Source: Forficula auricularia
Lineage: Eukaryota > Arthropoda > Insecta > Dermaptera > Forficulidae
Direction: 5' to 3'
NCBI GenBank assembly: GCA_024734495.1
Contig: JALMQS010000128.1
Location: 21,918,312-21,982,311 of the forward strand
DNA: 64,000 nt
The notes below the pieces were generated by a model, which was not told the DNA's origin, made no database searches, and saw only the letters and a program-made list of their open reading frames with translations. Shown here piece by piece: positions 56,370-64,000 of the stretch (position 1 is the stretch's first letter; every line of letters begins with the position of its first letter). Position numbers and translations under genes: made by a program.

Positions 56370-56885
56370 GGTTTCAGGATGATTCTAGAACAATTTTAAT
56401 TCATCAACTATATATATGGCATGAATTAATTTTTATCATCAACCCTTCTTTCCCTAAAGGAATGACTACCCTTAATTTATAATTCCATAAAAGAAATTAT
56501 TTCTTTTAGATTCTAGATCAATTGTAAATATAGATTGAAATAAATTTCCTGATCAACCCCTTCATCCTTTAATTGAAGTGAATACCCTTAATTTAAAATT
56601 TCATAAAAATGTAGTTTCTAATAGATTTTAGAGCAATTCCAAATCACTAAGTATCAATATGGCCTGAAATAAGTTTACTGATCAACCCTTCATCCTCTAA
56701 AGGGGGTGACTACCCTTAATTTAAAATTTCACTAAAAATGGTTTTACTAGATTATAAAGAAATTCCAAATCACTGAGTGTAAATATGACTCGAAATAAGT
56801 TTTCTGATCAACTCTTCATCCCCTAAAGTGGGTGACTACACTTAATTTAGAATTTTGCAAAAAAATAATTTCTGCTAAATGTTAT
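56370..56885. repeat. Tandem array, 117-127 bp unit, four copies
   Basis: GACTACCCTTAATTTA-like blocks at 56464, 56581, 56708 and 56834, each followed by CATAAAAA and preceded by GATCAACCCTTCATCC. Confidence 0.8.
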
Positions 56886-57479
56886 TTTAGGCTGGGCTGT
56901 GGAGTCGGAGTACTGGTACTGTTTTCCTTCTGACATAATAAAAAAATCTATAACATCTCGTATTTAGTATTTGGACACCTCACTTGATTTTCTATAAAAA
57001 ATTTTACCCCACTTACACTATCGTGATTTGTCTTTAAAATTTAAATTAAAAAAACCATAAAAACTTGAAATTGACAACTTATATTTATTCATTTTCCACA
57101 AAATCGAAAACTACTAAAATCTTAATTGAATTATTATTTTTCGGAGTGCCTAATCATTTGTGGGGCCGAAAATGAACAATATTTGTTTATCCTGGTGTGT
57201 AAGCTATCTCTGTTATACATTAAAATGGCGGTGTAAGAGAGAGGCCCAAAATTGAGAATTTTATGTGATTTTTGAACCTGTCAGCGTTTAGAAATGGCTT
57301 GACTTAAAATTCTAAAAAAAATCCACAAATTAGCTCATTTGATCCTCATTATATATATATCGGCTTATTTAAAGTGTCTAACTTTTGAACTGGTTACCTT
57401 ACCTCTAACTGATGGACTTCTTAACTCATCCTTCATATTTTCCTGAATTATGGCATTTTGATTGACCTTTTTCTTCTTT

Positions 57480-57775
57480 AAGTGCCATATCAGGTCTCCC
57501 TTACGTTTCGGCACCTCTCCACATAAACCTGTGCTGAGTGTGTTTAGCTGTTTAACACAGATATACGGGAACTAGTTTTTAACGCTGGATCTGAACGGCT
57601 AGTTTGGAGAGGTTGACTAGGCAATTATATTCTTAGTAGTTTGTCATTGGTTTCCAAGAGGAGGCGACTGCAAATATCTGCCGAGACTCAGGGTTGAACC
57701 AGCATACTTCAGGACAGCGGCCCGACACTCTGAACACTGATTGTCCACTAGGCTTAAATTTGCCTATGAAGAAAT
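57480..57775 (-). mobile_element. Possible tRNA-derived SINE, family 4
   Basis: Minus strand: CCTAGTGGACAATCAGTG (A-box-like), GCTGGTTCAACCCTGAG (B-box-like), followed by about 200 nt of richer G+C composition. No duplication found. Confidence 0.4.
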
Positions 57776-58642
57776 GGTCGATTCTTTCACCCATGAAGAA
57801 ATTTATGGAATTAAAGAAAAAATTAAATAAAATAAATCTCCAAAAGCTTGCCTTATGTAATTATTATTGAATATTTTATGAGAAATTGTAGCACACTATA
57901 AATTCACATTTTTAAAAATGAAATCTTTCCTAATCTAAAGTATATTAAAAAAAAAAATCATATTAATTTTCTTGTGCAATCTCGAGAACTATATTTTTAA
58001 GCAATCGTTTCAGAAAAATAAATAAAAACATCTTATAATTTGAGGGTTAAAATGTCAAAGATAATTGGCGCACGTTGTGTTTGATTATAATTTTTTCTCT
58101 TTCTTTTGTAATAATTTCATTAAATAGAAATCAGAAAGAACGCGAACGTAATTGTTAAATTAAATTGATGTTTTGTTTTCAACTTTACTATTTTTTTTTT
58201 TTTGTTATTATACATTTACTATTATTAAATGACAATTTTTATTTCATCACACCTTTTCGTAACCATTAATTAATAAATCATTCATAATTCTATTCCGCAT
58301 TAGAATAATAATTATTATTATACATAAAAATGTGTTTTCTATTTTAAAGAGAATAAAACTTTAATTATATGGTTTTAAATTGGAATTCTTATATTAATAA
58401 CGATAATTAAATACGGTTAATAAAAATATACATATAAATTCAATTTTTATAAAATTTATACACTACCTTATTGCATTATGAGTTTTCCTCTCATCTTGTG
58501 AAGGATTAGAGCAGTGATTATCAACCTTTTTTTCTCTCGCGACACACTTTTAACAATTTAAACATATGGCCCCCAACACTCACACATTTTGGGTGGCTAG
58601 TTTTTGCATTTCTAGTCTTCTGGGAGCCTACAGATTATGTAT

Positions 58643-59285
58643 TAGAGTGCTCCTTATTTTGGATATTTACTAATATTTACGAGGACAGGGGCTCATATGG
58701 TTCTAAATAAATAAAAAAATATCCCCCAAGTTTCTAGTCTCTATCTCAATTTTAACCTAGTGCCACACAGCGATTAAGTTCCCCATCTAAATAACATGGT
58801 GTTTTTGGTATTGAACGATCAATTTTTTATTCCGGTCAAAATAATAGTTCACAAAATTTGAAACTCTGTAGACTTTATCCTTATAATACTAACTATCCTT
58901 CGGAATTTTTACAGATTTTTAGCTATTATAATTTTGGAGTCTATAACTTACTACTACGATATAGCAGTATTTTATCTAGATGTAACTCCAAAATTGTAGT
59001 AGCTAAAAATCTTTAAAAATTCTAAAGGGTAGCTACTATTATAAGAATAAAGTCTACAGAGTTTCAAATTTTTTGAACTGCTACTTTGGCCGGAATAAAA
59101 AATTGATCCTTCAATGCTAAAAACCCCATGTTATTTAGATGGGAAACTTAAACGCTGTGTAGCACTAGGTTAAAATTGAGATAGAGACTTGAAACTTGGA
59201 GAATATTTTTTTTTTATTTATTTAGAACCATACGAGGCCCTATCCGCGTAAATATTCGAAAATATACAAAATAAGGAGCACCCTA
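58643..59285. mobile_element. hAT-like palindromic MITE, standard copy
   Basis: Ends TAGAGTGCTCC and GGAGCACCCTA, flanked on both sides by TTATGTAT (58635-58642, 59286-59293), a perfect 8-bp duplication. It splits a T-like repeat segment (CAGATTATGTA ... TACAAAACTTGG), so that repeat is older. Confidence 0.88.
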
Positions 59286-59620
59286 TTATGTATACAAAAC
59301 TTGGTTGAGTTTGGTCTAAAGCAGTGATTCCCAATATTTTCTGGACCATCGTTCTCTTTAGAAGAGAACGAAAATTTCAACGACCCCCCTAGTCCATAAT
59401 TGTTAATTTTATATTAAATATTAAAATATCAAAAAATTATATTATAAAAAATATTAAATATAATAAATTTATTTATTTATTTGACCTCCCCTCTTGATTA
59501 CCTTAACTACCCCCATTTGCCCCTAGATCCGCTACCGCCCTCATGGAAGACTCCAGTGCGATTATCGCCCCAATTGGGGACCTATGTTCTAAAGGCTTGG
59601 AATTTTTATTTGTTGATGTT

Positions 59621-59659
59621 GGGGGGGGGGGGGGGGGGGGGGGGACCCCCCCCCCCCCC
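59621..59659. repeat. G24-A-C14 run
   Basis: Twenty-four G then one A then fourteen C, a homopolymer palindrome able to form a G-quadruplex or hairpin. It lies in a TE-like segment that starts GCAGTGATTCCCAA (59323). The exact length is likely an assembly estimate. Confidence 0.8.
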
Positions 59660-59842
59660 TCTGAACCCGATTATAGCCGGTTAAATTTTTCCCTTAGGCG
59701 AGACTCGAAATGGAGACCCCTCGCTTTATCATCGTGATGAGCATGATGAAGCAGGCACGTTATACGCTGGACCGACCCTATACTCTATTCTGAAAACTAA
59801 ATATAATAATAAGATTGGAGTAATTTTTTTGGAGACGGAAAA

Positions 59843-59962
59843 GTGAATTAAGTGGATATCGATAAGACAGTCCAAAAAAAAGAAGATAATTTACACTTAA
59901 TAAAAAGATAGTGTAAATTATCTTCTTCTTTTTTTTGGACTGCCTCATTGATATCCACTAAA
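59843..59962. repeat. Family C foldback without ribozyme
   Basis: AAGTGGATATCGATAAGACA and the complementary TGCCTCATTGATATCCACT close on a short centre. The ends match the hammerhead element at 16.3 kb. Confidence 0.65.
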
Positions 59963-59999
59963 AAATAATAATAGTAATAACAAATAAATAAATAATAAA

Positions 60000-61084
60000 T
60001 AAATCTTTATTCCTCGACCTGCTTAGAGGCACAAGTCCTCGGTGGCTAGGTCCTCCAAACATCAATACAATCTAGCTACAATACATTAATAAACATCAAT
60101 ACAAATTAATTAAAACAATTTAACAAAAAAAAAAAAAAAAATAGAAATGTATGCTCATTAACAAATAACATGACCATAGATTTCCATCAAAAAACAAAAG
60201 TAATTTAAAAATTCCGCGCAAAAACCCGATACCAGGAGCAAGCGACGCATTAGCCATCCCGGCATTTGCCATAAGTTGTTAAGGAAACCTGGTCAAAACC
60301 TTAACAAGAATGGTATGACCTTTCTCTACCTCACCTAATCTCTGCTTGTGAGAACTAAATACAATTTTGCACAACTCTAGGACATTAGGACTTGACAAAA
60401 TTTATAATTGATTTAATCATAGGGGGCAGAGGACTATAATCGCAAGTATTAACAGACAGACTGTTCCACAAATCAATGCCAGATCCTACAAATGAATGTA
60501 AACCGATATTTTTCAAGAATCTTGGCTTACGAATCTTTTTTCTATGATCAGCTCTACCTAAATAATTTGGTTCCTGAAATCTATTCGTTATTTCCTCCCA
60601 ACTCCTAAAACCCTTATAGGCTTTGAAAATCACTTTCAATTTAGCCCATTCCCTTCTCTCCAATAAGCTAGACCATCCTAATTCATTAATCATTGAAGTG
60701 ACACTACTAAATCTATCAGATTTACCAAAAACAAATCTAGCCGCCCTCCTTTGTACCATGTCAATTTTTCTCTCTAATCGTTGTGGATGTTTGTCCCAAA
60801 CCACAGAACAATACTCTAAATTAGGTCTTACATAAGTTAAATAAACTTTTGACTTAACTTCTCTAGATGTACCCTTCAAAATTCTACCAAACATCCCCAA
60901 TTTCCTATAAGCCTTATTGACTATATAACTAATATGCATATCCCACTTTAAATTTGCCTGAATATGTATGCCTAAATATTTATAAAATTTAGATTCATTT
61001 ATAATATTTCCACCAATGTAATAATTTTGAGGACTAACCAGATTTCTAGTAAACAAAACTTTATTTATTTTAAGCTGTTAAAAA
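60000..61084 (-). mobile_element. 5'-truncated non-LTR retrotransposon insertion (CR1/L2/Jockey-like)
   Basis: The insertion is delimited by an 18-bp A/T direct repeat, 59982-59999 and 61085-61102, that fits a target-site duplication although it is low in complexity. On the minus strand it holds the end of an RT reading frame, a 3' UTR of about 385 nt and an AATAAA signal near the 3' end (complement of about 60007-60012). Only the last third of the RT polypeptide is present, typical of incomplete target-primed reverse transcription. It lies directly beside a short foldback at 59843-59962. Confidence 0.8.
60385..61080 (-). pseudogene. Reverse transcriptase C-terminal end of a LINE
   Basis: The frame is open from just after a TAA at the truncation point (61080) to the stop at 60385. 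The first ATG-like start is a TTG at 61056, so it has no authentic start. Numbering from that TTG, the product shows the KYLGI motif (residues 26-30), the thumb-like KAYRKLGMFGRIL region (48-60), VRPNLEYCSVVWD (76-88), VQRRAARFVF (101-110), LGWSSLLERREWAKL (126-140) and the closing DLWNSLS motif near 197. This is the hallmark C-terminal half of CR1/L2/Jockey-group reverse transcriptases. The catalytic FADD region and the endonuclease are missing. It has no internal stops, so the insertion is fairly young. It is dead on its own because of the truncation. Confidence 0.85.
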
Positions 61085-61102
61085 AAATAAATAAATAATA
61101 AA

Positions 61103-63409
61103 AACTAGAGGCACCTGACGAACTAAAAGGACATTTAGAACAGATGTCAAATTTAATTTCTTTATTATTTTATTTTATTTATTTATTTTTTTATTATTAT
61201 ACAATACATTCACTATTATTAAATGACAATTTTTTTATACTCCCTTTTCGTAATCTTTAATTAATAGCTTATTCATAACTATATTCTCCATCAATGGGTC
61301 TAAAAGAATAATAATCATTATTTTATAAATAAAAATGTTTCTTTTTTTTTAATAAAAATTTAATCACCTGTATTACAATCTCGCTGAAATTCCAATAATA
61401 ATACTCCAAGATAACAATTTGAAACATACATACATACATCATAATAATTAAAAGAAAATACACTTAATGAAAATATACATATAAATTTCAATTAAAATCT
61501 ATTTTATTGACATGCATTTTGCCAGTGAGAGGATCTTTCTTAATGAACCTGTCATTAAGAACGAAAGAAGTAAAATGGAAACCAAAGCCTGTATATTAAT
61601 TAGCTAAGAAGAGTTTATTAACTAAGTAGAAATAAATTTCGAAAACTTTCAACAGTATTTACTACTTCTCTTGGTTAATTAACTTCAGCGATTAAATGAT
61701 TAATGCGATATTAATATTATCTTCCATTAACACAATTTAAGTAATCCTTGGTATATGTAAGAATTTCTATCTACATATTTATAAACCATATTGTCTATAT
61801 GAAATCATTATGATGTCAATCCGTGCAGATGTTTGTACTTGTGATTTTCACTAACTTACTAATAATTTCAACAAATTCTGTCAGAGTAGAACTTATATCG
61901 TGTCCAGATTTTGTTTTAAATTTTCAATCAATAAAAATGAAGCTAGGAAGCTAAAATTTTCAGATGATTTAAGATAAAGTTCAATGTTTTTGTTCATGGG
62001 GTAAAATTATTATTTTATTATTTTTTTTAACTTTTCATTCTTTCCCAAAAAATATAATATTTTTATAGGAATCTCAATATAAATTAATTATCACCATTTT
62101 TCAATTTTAAAGTGAAAAATTCAGAATAAATATAATACTAGTTCAACCCTCTTAAGGAGGTTGGGGACAGCAACTCTATGTGGTGATCTACGAAAAAATA
62201 TTTTGTATTTCTGCAGAGTGACAACTTCTGCTTACTAAGTACTGGCAAAAAAATTGTTAATAATGAAATTAATTTCGAATATAATCTTTGTTTTGATAAT
62301 ATTGTTAAAGAATATTGAGATAATTTTTTCTCATTATAAGAAACATTTTTTTTAGTTGGAATTCTACGCTAGTGCTTTTGTTATATAATGTTGGCTGCAA
62401 ATAACTTTTTATTTTTTCCACCATTTTATGAATAACTAATTAATTAGTCTGTCAAATCTATTGAAAAATGTATCAATCGATTCATAAAAGTTGAATTATT
62501 GATCTGTATAACTTTGTTGAAAATGGTATGATGTGTATAGAAGATATAGCCCTTTTTAAGCTCGGTCCATTTACTTAAAAGGACAATTTTCAATAATTTA
62601 TTTCTCGGTAATGGGACAGACGATCAAATTCAAATTTCGTGAATATATATTTAATACATCAATGATTCGATGGTAGAATTTGAGAATTTTCTTATAAAAA
62701 TGATAAACAGTTCGAACCTCCTTAAATATTGACTTATGATTTTGGAAAACCTACAACTTCATCCTTTATTCTACTCGACGACTGACTTTATTTGAACAAA
62801 CTTTGAATGGTTCCTTCCATTAAAACCGTCGGAATCCGTAACCTTCTGGGAAGATCCACTTCTCTTAATTTTCCATTTCTCACAAGGAAAATGTTTTTCA
62901 AGTGCAAATCGACTGGACTATACCTACATTGCATTAAACACTATCTCTGATCATCCTCTCAGCCCTGGGAGAGGTCCTATGTTCTATTTGCCTTTTAATT
63001 CATTGCAATTTGATACTAGAAAAAACTTTAATTTTCGGGCTTTCTAGCCATAAGTCAATTTACTTACTTTTCTATTATGTGAAGTGTGAATATTGCCACC
63101 AATTGTATAGACCCCAATTTTATCAATTACTTAAATCTTTTGTGAAGGAGACCCCCCTCCTGCGAGGCCAAATAAATAATATATAGTAGGGCGCCATGTA
63201 AAAAATTTTAATTGAAAAAAGGTGCAAGCCGATTCGGAAGAGTTTTCGCCTCTGGTCTATAGTATAAGATGATTTTAAGCTTGGTAGAACAGCTTGACAA
63301 TCAATTTCACTGATATTTTAATCAAGGCATAACTGAGAACGCGCTGAAAAATTGACAAAATTACAGTATTTTGATTGGTAACACTTCGAGTGCGGATATA
63401 TATACTATA
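61103..63409. other. No gene seen
   Basis: AT-rich sequence without recognised coding or repeat motifs. Segment 61180-61470 resembles 58180-58440 (TTCACTATTATTAAATGACA, CATAAAAATGT blocks), an old duplicate or repeat. Confidence 0.45.
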
Positions 63410-63600
63410 TATAATATCCTAGATTAATTTACAGCAGCGCTCAGAGAATGTGGCCGACAGGGAGCGCTGATGCCGTCAGCCTACTTGCGGCAAATTTGAA
63501 ATATAATTATAATTTGAATTTGAATTTCGAAATAGACTCCAATTAATTAAATTAAGAAACATTACATATATTGATAATTATTACCTCCCCCACTCACCAT
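63410..63600. repeat. Second copy of the 42.2-kb repeat
   Basis: GGCAAATTTGAAATATAATT and AAGAAACATTACATATATTG blocks, preceded by CTAGATTAATTTACAGCAGC, which resembles the tail of the SINE at 42.0 kb. Confidence 0.6.
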
Positions 63601-64000
63601 TTAAATAAATATTCAATTCGCTTTTCTTTGCACGAAATTTAATCACATCTTATTTGATTTATATTTTATATATTATTTGTTTATTTTTTTAATAATTGGC
63701 CTCTTTTTTATAATTTTTTAAAAATCTAAATTTTGTTATTCTTATTTTTGATTTTTACAATTGAACGTAGCTTAAAACCACATGCCCAAAAGTTTCTCAT
63801 GGCAATACTGGAGCAGCCTATCATAGAAACAACACCTGATCTCTTTTTAAATATTTTGAGCCTTATATCGATTTTCGATCCCAAATTTAAAAAATGATAT
63901 AATATAATTCTCCTTCTCACACGATTCGACTTATTTAAATAAATCTATTTCCACAAAAAATATCTGAAAAATACCTTAGATTATAGAAAAAAAAATACTT

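Overview
The window is AT-rich, intron-rich, repeat-packed eukaryotic DNA, almost certainly from an arthropod (crustacean or insect; the sequence alone does not settle which). It has no operons, no bacterial signals and no complete host gene. The only host coding sequence I recognise is one exon, the first coding exon of a dual oxidase maturation factor (DUOXA, called mol/NIP in flies), at 46862-47026 on the + strand with a good acceptor and donor. No second exon is recognisable in the 17 kb that follow, so this part of the window is probably a very large TE-filled intron.

The rest is a graveyard of mobile DNA. (1) At least fourteen hammerhead ribozyme motifs (CUGANGA - helix II - GAAA - short helix III - UH) in several families occur at 0.46-0.57, 12.5, 16.4, 25.3, 29.9-30.1, 34.8, 44.9, 46.3-46.6, 47.3, 51.6 and 52.7 kb, with further decayed copies. 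They sit in small Penelope-like or retrozyme-like non-autonomous elements. Several are foldbacks whose two arms each carry one ribozyme pointing outward. (2) DNA transposons and MITEs: a hAT-type family with 8-bp duplications (13293-14226, 58643-59285), another hAT-type insertion (16207-16905), PIF/Harbinger-like elements flanked by TAA (22544-22751, 29621-30336), many other long palindromes, and six copies of one 0.7-1.2 kb repeat ending in ACTTTACCATACA-like sequence (T family: 19.2, 22.0, 23.6, 43.3, 50.4, 51.8 kb). (3) Non-LTR retrotransposon ends: a 3'-end insertion with an RT C-terminal ORF at 60000-61084 and a decayed one at 38219-38697, each with target-site duplications, plus two 3' tails (45.2, 53.4 kb). 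(4) tRNA-derived SINEs at 19.9, 31.0, 39.5, 42.0 and perhaps 57.5 kb, two with exact duplications. (5) Tandem arrays at 8.2, 15.2, 17.2, 36.7, 45.5, 48.3, 55.4 and 56.4 kb, and a head-to-tail segmental duplication (15.17-17.23 / 17.23-18.72 kb). (6) One lone 324-codon gag-like coiled-coil reading frame at 10669-11643 on the minus strand.

Nested insertions give a relative history: for example, a hammerhead element lies inside a hAT element that sits in only one copy of the segmental duplication. The most notable feature is the density and paired layout of self-cleaving ribozymes, including an intact-looking one on the sense strand about 265 nt upstream of the DUOXA exon.
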